Assembly (NCBI GenBank): GCA_023014335.1 | Contig: JAECYW010000013.1 | Location: 1,860,001 to 1,924,000 of the forward strand | Source: Galerina marginata | Taxonomy: Eukaryota > Basidiomycota > Agaricomycetes > Agaricales > Galerinaceae | Reading direction: 5' to 3' | Length of the DNA: 64,000 bases | Shown: positions 14,204-26,500 of the stretch, one piece after another | How the letters are laid out: each line of letters starts with the position of its first letter | How positions within the stretch are numbered: the first letter of the stretch is position 1 | Translations under genes and position numbers: made by a program | The notes under the pieces: generated by a model | The model's input: the letters and a program-made list of their open reading frames with translations, nothing else | The model's database searches: none | What the model was told of the DNA's origin: nothing

Positions 14204-14599
14204 AAGAATGAGAAGGGGCTATTCAGGTAGAGTCCAAAAAAAGCCAGCCCTCGAGAGGAGCCGTGCTGAGGGCAAAGTTGGAAGGCAGTGTATCCCCGGG
14301 CTCGAAGATTCCTGGCCGTACTTTGTCCTCTTCACGATGCTCGAGGGTATAAAAAAAAGACAAGGACTGAGGTCCGTTGAAAGAAAAAAGAAACATACCT
14401 CGAAGTTGGCGGAGGTGGGTGCAAATTGTGGTCAGGCATAGCAAAGGGGGCAGTTGAAGACCAAGGTGATGGCAATAATCTAAACATAAAACATCCCATG
14501 AACTGATCACATTGATCATGTGCCGACGATCAACAACAGGAAAGTCGAGCCGCCGACGTTGTCACATTCTTCCTCTGCCCACCCAACTTCTATTTATTC
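14204..14599. other. Flank of P1, no gene recognised
   Basis: Unique-looking sequence between the P1 right end and the start codon of the truncated KDZ gene. It presumably holds the promoter and 5' leader of that gene. Nothing else was recognised. Confidence 0.4.
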
Positions 14600-15752
14600 A
14601 TGGAACCCTCCAGACCCGCCAAACGTCTACGCACCGGTTTATCGACTCATCACCCCAGCCTACAAATGGCATGGCATGATCATGTCCCCTTGCCGGGCTC
14701 CATCGACTCCGTCCACGCCACTGAAGGCTCAATAAGACGCAACGGAAGCTCGCGCCGTACCCTCCTCTCACATCCCGCTGCTCGTTCCACAATTGAGCCT
14801 TGGAAAGAACTGACAACATGGACTCTTCAAGATAGTGACAAATTTGCACTTGACCCCACTGGCGATTTGTACGACGCCGCACTGGAGGCCGATGTGATGG
14901 ATGAGCTGCCCCTTTTGACGCCGAGCGTCGAGAAGAAAAAAAATAAAAGCCAGGTTTCTGTAAGTACTCATAAATTTAATTCATCAGAAAATATTTAAAT
15001 TCTACCCATTTTAGCGTCGTCCACACGTTGTCTGGAGGGACCTCCATCGACAAGTCTACCTCGATGAAATCATTCGGTGGGCTGGACGTGCCGACTTTTG
15101 TTCTTCGCGGGAATGTCTGGACTGTGTTGCGCGCTCTGTGGAGCACCCCGGTCTACCAGAGTATCGGTGCGAGCAGTGCTTCCTACCTGACCTGACATGC
15201 GGCTCGTGCTGCGTCAGGAGGCACCGGCTACATCCCCTTCATCGCATTAGGGTACGTATTTTCTTTTCTGACAGAATTGTCAGTTCAAAGCTCATGTATT
15301 TTTACTAGAAATGGACCGGAACCCATTTTATTAAAGCCACGCTGAAATCTTTGGGCCTCAAGGTTCAATTAAACCATGGAAGTATGTTCTGCCCCCACCC
15401 CGTTCCCTGCCACGCAAGTCTGCTGGTTTTACACACCAACGGCATTCATGAGGTCGACATTCGTTACTGTGGGTGCGACTGTGCTATTCCCCAGCACCTG
15501 CAGCTTCTTCGACGGCGGCTCTACCCCGCCTCCCAGATCACGGTGAAGACCTGTGCCAGTTTCGAACTTCTGGACCACCTCCATATGATGGCTCTCACTA
15601 CAAAAGGTTCGACCTACGACTTCTATCGCGCCCTCGAGAAGATGACGAACAATACTGGAATGAATGTACCCAAGTCGCGCTACCGTCAGCTCTCTCGACA
15701 CTGCGGGCATTGGCTTCTTTCCGCACGGAATAGATTTCAAAATAAATTGTGA
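14600..15752 (+). pseudogene. CxC2-type KDZ transposase, N-terminal part only (copy 1)
   Basis: Three exons can be read: 14600-14959, 15015-15251 and 15309-15752, with GTAAGT/TTAG and GTACGT/CTAG introns. The product would have an acidic leader, then a Cys-rich stretch with CVAR..., EQCFLPDLTCGSCC and RRHRLHPLH. A CxC2 body follows, with LHTNGIHEVDIRYCGC, QLLRRRLYPAS and YRALEKMTNNTG. These are hallmarks of the CxC2 cysteine cluster that precedes the KDZ (Kyakuja-Dileera-Zisupton) transposase domain in basidiomycetes (known family). The catalytic KDZ domain that should follow is absent and the frame stops soon after the CxC2 region, so it cannot encode a working transposase. It is paralogous to the minus-strand copy 2 (23510-30060). 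Confidence 0.85.
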
Positions 15753-17111
15753 TGAAATTTAAAATAAGTTTATGCCGGAATGCTTCGCTTAGAGTGTGAA
15801 TGGATTTCGAATTTTGGTTATGATGTATTCAAAATTCAAGCACTGGATTGATTCCAACTTTGATCACACCGAAATCAGCATTCAAACACTGAATAGATTT
15901 CAAATCTAATCACTTCGGCATTTCGGCGGTCATGCATTGATGTCTAATTTTATCGAGTGTGCGGGGTTGCGTGCACATCTTCTCGCTAGGCTCTTTTCCC
16001 CACCCCCATACCGTGGTTGGTAGTGTTATTCTCTTGCTTGTCCTCGTACTCGTACACTGGCGCTTATCTTTACCGATGCAGTCCATTGCCGTGGCGATCA
16101 GTAACAACTTTCCGACCTTCTCCGACAACGGCCAGCTTTGGGACAGCTCTACCTTTCACATCTCGGCCCTAGTGCATGTCTATTTGCTCGTCGCTTTCTG
16201 TCTCAACTTACCGTAAATGATAATCGTCGTGATGAACTCCGTGTTGCTTCTTGCTCGGGTGTTCAAGGAGGCTGAAGACGCGCAGGAGGTGGTTGATAAA
16301 CAAGAGTTAGAAATTAGAATTCAGGAGCAGAAGGAAGCATTGTTTATATCTGGAAAGGTATTTGACCCAGATTTCATTCAGTGAGGAGTTATCGAAGTCT
16401 GACCACCATTTATTTTCAGTGTCGTCTTCTGTGCCTCTTTCAGGTATAGTTTAAGTTCTTGACGGCCTTTGGATCGCGTACCTGGCGCTTCATGCCCATG
16501 TCGTGCATGTGTTTGAGGACTGGTTTCATTCACCTTTCAAGATGTGAGTTGCATACACCAGCAAAACTCAATAAACAAGATGATCGCACCGACCTATGTG
16601 CATCGGATAACAGATGTATTTATCCTTTCACGACTTCCAAGTTCCCGTTGGGTCTTGGTTCACCATGAGTCGTTTGGACGCGTAAATTAATGTACGTCTC
16701 TTCTCTTTACCAAAATTTGTGAATAAATACCAACTTTTACTTTGAACCGGCAGGAGAATAGCAGGGGAGCACGGACAGAAATCAAGTTCTGAATACAAAC
16801 ACTGCTGGCATTGCCCAAGGACGGCCCAAAAACATAGGGGATGGAAACAATACAAGCCAGTTGGCTCAACACATGTGTCTATTCCCTGTTCTTTTCCTTC
16901 TGCACAAACTCAATTTACTCTTTAACAACCCCATAGACGTGTTCCACTCCTACTGGGACAAATTTTATAACCGATTACGGACCAGTCCTACTTTTAACTC
17001 AATTTTACGTCAAGATCTGGTCTGTCGATTCACATGCTGTCCCGCAGGTGAAGTTTGCTCGTGTCCTCGTCGCCTCAATGATTCTCTGCCTCACCCAACT
17101 CTGTTCGCTCT
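15753..17111. other. Decayed intergenic sequence
   Basis: No gene is recognised. Near 15785-15905 there are several imperfect copies of a GGATTTCGAAT/AGATTTCAAAT motif, which suggests a decayed small repeat. A stretch at 16920-17010 reads as IDVFHSYWDKFYNRL on the plus strand. It might be a transposase or helitron fragment, but I cannot assign it. Confidence 0.35.
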
Positions 17112-17335
17112 TAGGGCTGAGCACGGGTGCACCTGCAGGTTACCCGGACCCGTACCCACAGGTAATTTCAGTGCCAAACCTATACCTAGACCTGCGCAGG
17201 TATTTTCCCACGGATCACCTGGACCTGCAGGTCAAAAACCCGCAGGTTGCAGGTACTCACAGGTATACCTGAGACGACAGGTATTCACAGGTACCTATGG
17301 GTATACCCGCAGGTAATAATAAACATAGTCTAAAT
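17112..17335. repeat. hAT-like left terminus with ACCTGCAGGT subterminal repeats
   Basis: The block starts TAGGGCTGAGCACGGGTG, a typical hAT-style terminal sequence. It continues with dense copies of ACCTG/CAGGT and the palindrome ACCTGCAGGT through 17335. hAT transposons commonly carry such short subterminal motifs, which bind the transposase (known). It lies directly before the hAT transposase tail on the minus strand, as expected for the 3' end of the element. The opposite terminus was not found, so the element looks truncated on its right side. Confidence 0.6.
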
Positions 17336-17367
17336 AAATTTATTCAATGAAAAAAACTGAGGTAAAA

Positions 17368-17618
17368 CTAAGAAATTTCAATAACAGCTGCCCCTACCGC
17401 CTCGTTTAGCTTCTGCTTCTTCTTCTTGGGTCGTTTTGGCTTGTCCTCGAACAACTCAAGAATAAGTTCTTTGGGAATTGCACCTTTGATTTCTGACCAT
17501 GTGCCAAGAACTGAGTCGGCACGCACAGACTCATCCGCTAACAAGTGGCGCTGGTGCTGCATTTTGAACGCCGTCCTTGAGGGGTCGGCTCGAATCGATG
17601 TCGATAGTCAAAGCATGG
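17368..17618 (-). pseudogene. hAT transposase, C-terminal dimerisation tail
   Basis: The minus-strand frame reads LSTSIRADPSRTAFKM, then RHLLADESVRADSVLGTW, then a basic Pro/Lys-rich end and a stop. The spacing matches the C-terminal dimerisation region of basidiomycete hAT transposases (ALDYLS..., then an Arg-Ala-x-x-Val-Leu-Gly-x-Trp helix, then a Lys-rich tail). Only the last 80 or so residues are readable. The catalytic DDE part expected upstream, at higher coordinates, is not found. The domain call rests on pattern memory and is not a computed match. Confidence 0.6.
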
Positions 17619-17639
17619 TTTGACCCCGTTATGGTGATC

Positions 17640-18599
17640 TAGCACAGGTAAGAAACCCGCGCCATGACTTTCTGTGCGAGAATTGGGGCCGAGTGGTCAG
17701 CTATGTCAAATGAGGTGGGCTAACTGCGCACCTATGCTCCTCGCCGTGCCCTCGCTGCTTATTTCCAAGCCCACTGACTTTGGGGCTGTCATTGTTTGCA
17801 GTTACACTTACACCCCGCCAATCCATTTCATCGTCTAGACGCCGGTCTACTGCCGGAACTCTTGGTGATCTGGCGACGTTTTGTGGTTGCAGGGCTTTGA
17901 GGTGGTCGCAAAGTGAGCCTCCACCACAGGCGGCGGCGACGATAGGGTAGTGGGTGCTAAATCGCATGGGATATGTAAGCGGCAAGTATGGAGCAAGCTG
18001 GGAGTGGGGCATACCTTAACCGTCGCAGGCGAGAGAATTGGAGTTGTGATCACAGGGCTTGAAGTAAGCGGGTGGGGGCTGGACACGCGTTCGCGAGGAG
18101 ACTGCCAACAGGGGTGACAGAGGCGATGGTGGGTGGTTGCAGGCTTCGAGGTGGTCGCAAAACAAGCCTTCCTGACAGGCAGTGGCGACGATAAGGCAGC
18201 GGGTGGGGCTGGACACAGACTGTCACACAGTTGGTAAGTGGTTGGCGCTGCGAAAGGATAGACTGGTGAAACTAGTCTATCAGGCTAATTTGACGACGCA
18301 CCTGATAGGTATACACCATTTCCATCGCTCTTGGATCCCTGCCAGCTCACTTCATCGCCCAGGTGCTGACCGACTGCCCTCGTATTGGCAATGGGGTGAC
18401 AATTTGATGTGTCCGTCTGTGCTTTTTTGCATTGTGCGATGACAGCAACAGGTATGCTGAGTCGGGGGCGTACACCGCATAGTCGAGGGGTATGAGTGTC
18501 AGTGGTCGTAGGTTGACCATGTTCAACAATTGTCGATCTCCCGTTACTGGGCAGTTGCGTGCATCAGAAATGTGGTACACAGCGGGGGTAACTAAATCG
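17640..18599. repeat. Decayed sequence with a direct repeat
   Basis: Bases near 17895-17960 and 18147-18210 are diverged direct copies sharing GAGGTGGTCGCAAA, then a GGCGACGATA-like core and CAGCGGGTG. They are about 250 bp apart. The rest of the block shows no gene. It is bounded on the right by the K1 terminus. Confidence 0.45.
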
Positions 18600-18632
18600 G
18601 AGGTCTTTACACTCCCACTGCTTTTCCGATGG

Positions 18633-18790
18633 AAGTCCACCGGACTGTCCGTCGGATTTGGTGTATCCAGAATGCTCAATTTTCTGGTTTGCCCTGCTGG
18701 AATTTTCCAATGCCAGTCCAGTGCCAGTCCAGTGCCAGTCCAGCCAAACTATGAGTCCACTGGACTGTGTGGGCAGACAGTCCAATGGAC
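18633..18790. repeat. K1 left subterminal repeats
   Basis: Repeated GGAAGTCCACCGGACTG-like and CAGTCCAGTGCC motifs, partly palindromic, lie just inside the left K1 terminus. They are candidate transposase-binding sites by position and form; this is inference. Confidence 0.65.
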
Positions 18791-18975
18791 TAGACACCAA
18801 TTCAACAGTGAAAGTCCACCAGAACTGACCAAACTATGCTTCTGCCACTGCTTCTGCTCCTGCTGCTTCTGCTTTGTCTGCATCAATGGTCAATACTATT
18901 GAAACCCCTGACGACGGTGCGTTGAATAAATTTGACTGGTTAATTTTGTTTTTATTTATTTAGACATATTTAGAT

Positions 18976-20225
18976 ATGGATGTTACACTTGAAGACCTTC
19001 AAGGAGCTAGTCGAATTACTGGTAGGTTCATTCTATTTCATATGCAACTTAATTAAAGTGCATACTTCAAGGTGGTATCGCACGTGGAAATGCGATGGGC
19101 AATAACTACAACTGGGACGACGATCCGATGACTGACTTACCTCTGTCAAAAACAAAAGGCAAAATCATCATTTTTGTTTCCAGTAACGATCCCGCCACAG
19201 TCCTGCCGAGCGAGACAGTTGCATCTTTCCAGAAGAATGTACCAATGTACCTAATGTCTAGGCCTCTTTTCGGGCATCTTGGAGAAAAATGGCATGTCAT
19301 AAAAAATCCCGGTCAGCTTTTCAGTTTAACTATTTAATATTTTCTCATATAACCTAAATAGATTATACAATCTTTGTCTATGATGCCATTTGGACTCATC
19401 TCGGATCTTTTGCTGAAATTACTTCAGTCAATGGAGATGAGGAGATTACCTGGGAAACCGAGAACAACAAGCCTATTCTTCGTGTTCTTTTGGTATTTCT
19501 GGCATTTTTTCTTCTAATTGATTTATAATTTAATATCATTGTAGAGCAACTTCACTTTACCGGGTGTTTTGTCTACCAACCCAGGCTCATCTGCTGTTTC
19601 TGGACTGTCTACTACTTTTGGTTCTGGTGCCAGTCTATCTGTCCAATCTTCTGCTTCTGTGCAGCCTCAGCAATCGGGACCCAAGCCAAGGCGTGTTTTA
19701 TCTCCCGATTTACTCGAGTTTGCCCGAATCCTTGATATACCGAAGGCACTGCATGGGACAGGTCTTACTTTGACACTTCGAGAAAACTATACACGCTATC
19801 TCGCTATGCTGGAGGCCGAGAAATTATTGAAGAAGATGGTGAAGGAGAAGACTTGGCCTGAAGGAATTCGCAAACCAAGTGCTACTGATATACAGCGTAT
19901 ATTTATCGGTAAATCCACTTGGCATGACTCATGGGCCAAGACCTTTCCTCATTTGAAGAACTTTCCGGAAATGGTCAAGTGGTTGGAAGACAACGACGAG
20001 CAGCTCAATAATATCGACGTGTGGGGTCTCGAACGCGCTAAGTACCATTTTGAAGATCTTATCAAGTGGATTGAAAAGGGAGGAACTTTGGCGAAGAGAA
20101 AGAAAGTTGTTGTGGCTGTGTCCACGGAGGCTGGACCATCCAATGCGCCAAAGTCGTCGAAGACACAAGCATCCAAGAAGACATCCAAGGCCAGCACCGC
20201 AAAGTCCACCAAGAACAGGAAGTAA
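18976..20225 (+). CDS. K1 accessory protein of unknown function
   Basis: Four exons read in one continuous frame: 18976-19021, 19072-19311, 19362-19492 and 19545-20225. The intervening sequences are AT-rich, 49-53 nt long, with GT/AG ends. The start at 18976 was chosen because the frame upstream cannot be joined cleanly; an extra 5' exon is possible. The protein has an N-terminal GNAMGNNYNWDDDP-like region, a Ser-rich linker and a helical part (DIQRIFIGKSTWHDSWAKTF and following). It ends in a Lys/Ser/Thr-rich basic tail suited to nucleic-acid binding. I do not recognise a named domain. It precedes the transposase by about 100 bp on the same strand inside the same termini, so a role in transposition or regulation is plausible but unproven. 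Confidence 0.7.
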
Positions 20226-20321
20226 GTAGGCTAATCTTGATAGCTCAAATATTTGTACCACCACCGTGCCTATCTCATAAATAACCTTTTGTACAGTAGT
20301 TTGGAATTTTGGCTTGTGTTT

Positions 20322-22681
20322 ATGCTCTGTGGTTGTCTGGACAGCTATTTTGGCAATTTGATTACTCTGGTTTATCTGCTCGCACATTCAGCATTGAGCT
20401 TTCACTTTGCTCTGCTGCTTTGGGTGTTGTTATTGATCCCATGTGTCACAGCAAGTCTGCCAACTGCCCCTTTCCCCGACATAGACTTCAAAGACTTTAG
20501 CGACTTTATTATTGGCAACTTTGGTCAGCAAATATCACTACCCACAGTGATTATGGTTTTACTTTCAATAACCAACAATACAGAGCTGCTTTCTTTGCAT
20601 TTTAAACAAGATGCAACAGGGTCTAAAGCAACATCTTGGATTAAATGTCTAGCTCGTGCAATCATTGACCAACTTGGTGATGACAAAGCAGAAACTCTAT
20701 TTTCTGGGTCTGAATTATCTATGTTCACCACTGCAACCACCAAGAACAGTAATGTCACATCATTATCACTAAAACTCAGCAAGTTCTCGCAACTATTGGG
20801 TCTTTATCCATATAACGACAAAGATAAATTCACGGGTACTTTGCAACATACATCTCATAGTGAAATCCAACCAGCTCTTTTAATTTGCCCAAAGTCATCT
20901 GTTTGTTTAACCAAAGGCTGTGGACGTTGTTTTTTAAAACAAAATACAGACACTAAAAACATCCCAAAAGTGACATTGATTAAAGGCACAGAGGTCTTTA
21001 AAAATGTCCAGTTGCTTTCTGGAGTCTGCAATACTTGTGAAACTATTTATTATGCAGACCATGAACGTACACCTGCAAAAGAAGGCACAGAAGCTATGCA
21101 ATTCTTTCTGAACTCTGCAAATTATCTCAAAGTTGGCCAAAAGCTGTGGGTTGACCGCCAATTCTCAAAAGCAGTGATGAGTGGAATGTATAATCTTCAT
21201 ACATCTGCATCAGCTTGGGCAAATTATTTCAATGACACCTATGGCAATGATAGTGTTACACTATCTCGTCGCCAAGTTTGGGCTGCTTTTGTCCAGGAAT
21301 CTACTCGGCAGGCTTCAGATCTATCAGGTGTCGACTTTATTATCCAAGATGTAGCATCAATCGAAGAAGTGACAGAGAAAGCTTTTGAGATTCTAGGAAA
21401 TGATGGTTTAATTCAACCAGCAAAAGGTCATGCATGTGCAGAATGTTCTCAACCCTATCGTGCAACTTCAGATGCAACTGCTACTAGTGCACCACTAGAT
21501 CCAAATAATACTACTGCACTGCCTAATCTGAATAATAATGCTCAGAATCCTACTGCTGCACCACCAGATCCAAATAATAATGCTCAGAATCCCACTGTTG
21601 CACCAGATCCAGTTAATGATGCTCAGAATGCAGTTCCAGTGAAAAATGTAACTATGAGAGTACTTGATGGAATGGTGAATGGTACAAAGGTATTTTTGGT
21701 TTATTTTTGTCAATAAAATGTTTTAACATTTAATATCTAGCATTGTGCTGCTGATGGCTGTATATCTGACTTGGCAAACTATAGAGGAGGGGCTTTTTGT
21801 CAAGTTCATGAACATGAATTTGGCAATCGATGTCGTGTCAGAGATTGTACGGGTACTTCCGTTGCTCCAACAATGGCCTGTGAAAATCACCAAAATGTTT
21901 GGAACAAGTACAAGCTGGACCACTCAGCTGGAAGTCTAGCTGGATCAAAAAGAATGTTGAACCGTCAACAAGAAAATTTGGAATGGAATTCAAAACAGCA
22001 GCGTGAATTTCAGCCACATGATCAGCCACCTGCAGATCTTAAAAAAACCAAACATTTTTTTGGTCCTGCAACCTTTTATTGTGTTGAAACAATCTGTTGT
22101 CCATGTGGTGTAGTTGAAGCATGGGCAAAATTTGCAAAGTCTGAATCTGAGTCAAATATCTTGGCTTTTCTAAACAAAGTGTATCCTACAAAGGAATCAC
22201 GCCCAGACTATATTTGCATTGATAAAGCATGTCGGTTGCTTAAACATATTGCCAAACAAGGACACTGGCCAGAGTGGTCCGAAACTTCCCGATTTATAGT
22301 TGATAGTTATCACTATCAGAATCATCGCAAGACGGATATACTTTGTCGAGAATGGTGTAATCCAGCCCCTACAGATGGATCTGCTCCAAATTTGGTTATC
22401 AAAGCAAAGGCTTCTGATGGGTCAACCTATGACAAACGAGCATTTAATACTCAGGTAAAATTCTTTCCTTATAATTATCTATATACTAATAATATTAATA
22501 GGCTTGTGAACAACTCAATGCTTGGCTAGGAGGCTTTGACTCTATTCTTAAAAGAATGACACCTCAAAACTATAACTGGTTTATACATTCAATGCTAACA
22601 TATCACACAAGCAAGGTCCTTGCTCGCCAAGCCAAAAAACAAAATGTTCAACAGAAGAAAGTAGAGAATGATAGTGATTAG
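20322..22681 (+). CDS. KDZ-superfamily transposase with CxC5 and CxC6 cysteine clusters
   Basis: Exons are 20322-21689, 21741-22454 and 22502-22681. The N-terminal part has CPKSSVCLTKGCGRC, then a CNTC pair and a later CAEC pair, as in the CxC5 cluster. After a linker of Pro/Asn repeats, exon 2 opens with a C...C...C cluster (HCAADGCISD, RCRVRDC, CENH), as in CxC6. Both clusters are described as partners of KDZ transposases (known). The catalytic-like core has YICIDKACRLLKHI, FIVDSYHYQNH and CEQLNAWLGGF. I take the first Asp, the second Asp and the final Glu as the probable DDE triad (inference). The Asn/Pro linker (about 21485-21630) is tandemly repetitive. The first 45 residues are strongly hydrophobic, so the true start may lie downstream near 20550 or in another exon. 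Confidence 0.75.
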
Positions 22682-22737
22682 ACTGAATATATTTGATGTA
22701 TTTATATTGTTGGTTTTGTTTGTATTAAAAGTTTGTT

Positions 22738-23490
22738 GAAAGTCCAGTAGACTGACCAGACTAGACACAAGTCAATAAACTAGGTAGGAAGACTGGTGGA
22801 AGTCCAGTGGATTTCCAGTGGACTGATCAAACTAAGACATCTGTCACTGAGAAGTCCATTGGAAGTCCATTGGACTGACCAGACTAGACACTAGTCAGTA
22901 AAATAAGTAAGAAGACTGATGGAAGTCCAGTGGACTGACCAAACTAAGACAGTCAGTGAACTAAGTAAGAAGACTGGTGGAAGTCCATTGGACTTCCAGT
23001 GGATTGGCCAGACTAGACACTAGTCAGTAAAATAAGTAGGAAGACTGATGGAAGTCCAGTGGAAGTCCAGTGGACTGACCAAACTAAGACAGTCAGTGAA
23101 CTAGATAAGAAGACTGGTGGAAGTCCACTGGAAATCCAGTGGACTAACTGAACAAGACATATCAGTCAATGGGAAGTCAATGTCCTCTGGAAGTCCACTG
23201 GAAGTCCACTGGAAGTCCACTGGACTGACCACACTAGACACTTGTTAGTAACCCTGGTAGAAAGTCTGATGGAAGTCCAATGAAAGTCCAGTGGACTGGA
23301 AATACAGCTGGTTGGACAGTTTTTTAGCTTCACTGGACTGGGACCGGACTGGGACCGGACTGTGGCTAGACAAGTAGTGGACTTTGGTAGAGTCCAATGG
23401 ATTCCATCGGAAGTCCACTGGACTGTTTGACAAGGTCCACTGGAATTGGCTGGGTCTGGACAAAGTCCACTGGAGTCCGTCGGACAATGA
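22738..23490. repeat. K1 right subterminal repeat array
   Basis: Long array of GGAAGTCCAGTGGACTGACC-like units, with AAACTAAGACAGTCAGTGA spacers in the first half. The unit core TCCAGTGGA/TCCACTGGA is palindromic. It ends at the inverted terminus near 23490-23509. The array is much longer than its left counterpart. Confidence 0.85.
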
Positions 23491-23509
23491 GTGGGAGTGT
23501 AAAGTACAC

Positions 23510-26500
23510 CTCGTGTGCGCCTGTTCAACTGCCTGGAGACCACATCCTTTTGTACTTTCTTCCTAAAGATTCCCAACTAAGGTCATGATAAGATAATGAA
23601 AGAAATACTACACACGTCAAGGTCCTTTATCCGACTTTGTACATACTCCTCCAAAGGCTCGCGCTTGATCATATATGCTAACCCAATCCCGAGTCCCGGA
23701 TCCGCAGAATAATTGGAAACAAGCTGATTTTTAAGACGGAAATTCGCATCCATACACAGGAAAACAAAATATAGGAATCTGAAGAAAGAAAGTTGAAGGT
23801 CAAAAATGAATTCACAAAAGCCAGTGGAAGGAAACGTACTTCACGCCATCTGGAGCTTTCTCCCAATCCACTGGAAGGTTAATTCCAGGATGCGGGCAGG
23901 ATGGACATACGACGGCGAGCTCTCCATCCTTCATGCCCTTCACACCAGTTTCGTCGTGCCCACGGCCACCTCTTTTCATGAGTTTTAGATGCTGCCATTG
24001 AATACCCATTCGAAGGAGCGATCGATATTTGGAAGGCGGGACGTCGACGCCAGTGTTGTTTGTGAGTTTTTCGATAGCTCGATAATAGTTGTAGGTAGCG
24101 CATTTAGACCTGAGTTGGAGCATATGCATTTGTTGGAGGAGCTCGAAGGTCGCACATGTCCGCGGCAGCTCCTGAGTTGCTGGATAGAGCCCACAACAAA
24201 GGAGTTGGCGAATCTTCGAAACCGCCCGAGTACATGCGCAGAACTCCACGACGACTTCGTGAATGCCATTCATATGGAGGACAGAGAAATTCTGGTGACA
24301 GGCCTCCGGGTTTGAGCATCGCATACTCATATGGTTGAGCTGGAGACGAAGGCCGAGAGCCTTTAGAGTAGTCTTGATGAACGCCGTGCCAGTCCACTCC
24401 TAGGGAGGAATGAGTAACTGAAAGCAGATAGACATAATTTTAGGACCTCACCTTAATTGTGTGGAATGGGAGAATGCGATGTCGCCTGAGGCAGCACTCC
24501 TTGCAAAGGAGAGACGGGAGTATGCACTCGGTACACCGGTACACGCCAGGAGCACACCTTATGCAGGCAGTATTATATATGAAAGGCAGTGTCTTGCCTA
24601 ACATATGTTATACGTCCACAGTGGGTTTGCCCAGTGTCTGCCAAAAGGCAGTCTCTATGCATTTTGCATATACTAGGCCTGGGGATCCCGGGGATGCGTA
24701 TTTTTGTGCCCTGGGGGGCGGGCATACTGTCCAGTGCTCTCCATGATGTCGGGCACTGTCTGTAGGGTGCTGCTCATCATTTGGGCGCTTTTGGGCGCGC
24801 TTAGGCGCGGGAATAAATCATGCAGGGTCTGCAAATATTGATGGGCAGTAATTTTGGCTGCTGCTCGTCATTGGGGGCGCATTTTGACGCGGAAAAAGCG
24901 CCCAGGGGTCGGCATTGGTACCTACATTCCATCTGGGATGTTGGTCACCCCGTCCGGGGGGCGGGATGGGGCGTAAAAAAAATGTAACGGATGCCAGAAG
25001 TCCGGCCGGGGTCCTCGTGCCATTTTCGGACGCGTAGCGCGCCTTTTCGGTACCTGTCAAGCCCGATAAAAATAGATCTTTTCAGTTTTCACCCCATATT
25101 GCATTCATTTTTTCATTCCCCTCATTTATTAGTATGTAGTTATAATGTCCTTTAAAATTCGGATCCAATGATACCAAATTTATAGCGAAAAAACGACGGG
25201 AAGGGGTATAGCAAAGGATGTTCATATGCAGGCCTGTCGGACGATCTCTAAAAATAGAACACCTCGAAAGCCTACCATTTTTACCCTACATTGGGCTGGA
25301 AGGACCGCTCCCTCCCGTTTTATATACCCAGCTGTAATCGGCATAAAAATACTAATCTCTGAGTACCTATTTTATATCCAAACAGGCTGGAGGAAGGCCC
25401 GGTCATCCCTCGAAACTCTCCTTTGTAAATACACGGTAGATGTGAAATTATATTACTATTATCAACATTAAAACTACGTATAACGTGCGTGAACAGCGAG
25501 GGTGCGGTTCACGACCTCGCTAGCTACTGTTTGGAGTACGGCAGCAGCTGCCTGCTCCCACCTTCCCCCCCGTCGGTTACTACGTAGGTCCCTCACCTCC
25601 TAACCAGCCTTCTCCACCGTCTCCGCGTACCATGTCATCATCGTCGTTGGCCTCCAGATGCTCCGTTTGGCGTTTTCGAAGCACGATGGAGTGGTGTGCA
25701 AGCAGGCGGGGTCGGAGGGTTGCTGGTATGAGTGGATGATGATGGCAGGGTGGAGACTGGTGTCCAGCGGGGTAGGTTGTCGGCGAACGCGACGACGGCC
25801 GTCATGGTTCGTGTCATCAACGGCGGCCGTCCTCCGTTGGCTGCGAGTCGGTCTCTGGCTCGAATAGGTAGAAGCGCAGGGCGGCGTCCATTGACCGCGA
25901 CGCCTGCGGTATAGCGGGCAAAGCTAACGAGCATGTTGCCTCGTTACCCCCGTGCCACTTCGACATCGTCAGCACAGTACAGGAGCAGTACCAGTTACCC
26001 GGTACTGCTCCCGTATACCCTGGAGGCTTCGCGTCGGAGAGGAAGCAGCCCTACCGGCTGCTGCTCTCCCCGATGGGTCGTATGGCGGCGAAATGGGTAG
26101 GCGACGTCGAGGGTAGTAGCCCAAGTGAGCCGTTTTCTGCGTCAGTGAGCAATGGCGGGAATGGAGAAGGGGTGGTGGACGGGTTAGAGGTACGGAGACG
26201 ACAATGTCGCCTCCTCCACGCTACCCCGTCACCCCCACGGCAGCAGTCGTGCAGCTGATCTTCCTGCCGGTCGCGATTGCTTCGCATGGTGAGAAAGGCG
26301 GCTACGGGGCTGAGAGGTGGTGATGCATGTAGGCATCGGCGTAGACAACGACGGGGGTGGCGGTGGTGCTTGAAAGAGCGAGAACCCATTCGTTAGTAGA
26401 TAGCCTGCATATGGGAGAGGAAAACAGCGAGACGAGTCTTATTTCGACTCGTCTCGCGACGCACCTCGCGGGTCTCCCTCTCCAGGGTCTCCCCATGTCG

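Larger units (their letters stand above)
18600..23509 (+). mobile_element. K1: KDZ-class DNA transposon with CxC5/CxC6 transposase
   Basis: The left end is GAGGTCTTTACACTCCCAC; the complement of the right end is GTGTACTTTACACTCCCAC. Inside lie two plus-strand multi-exon genes (18976-20225 and 20322-22681). Palindromic subterminal repeats of the GGAAGTCCAGTGGACT type occur on both sides, at about 18633-18790 and 22738-23490. The termini resemble those of K2 and K3. No target duplication is visible: the left flank is CTAAATCG and the right flank is CTCGTGTG. The right end adjoins a broken CxC2-KDZ gene that does not resume on the left. This suggests a flank exchange or deletion after insertion (inference). 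Confidence 0.8.

Noticed and set aside
16900..17045. Helitron or other transposase fragment
   Set aside because: A short run of plausible residues only; no motif strong enough to name a family.
20253..20321. Start of the K1 transposase at 20253
   Set aside because: The codon there is TTG; the first ATG in frame is at 20322, and even that may be too far upstream.
22738..23490. Repeat array considered as CRISPR
   Set aside because: Units are palindromic, irregularly spaced and degenerate, lie at a eukaryotic transposon end, and lack unique spacers.
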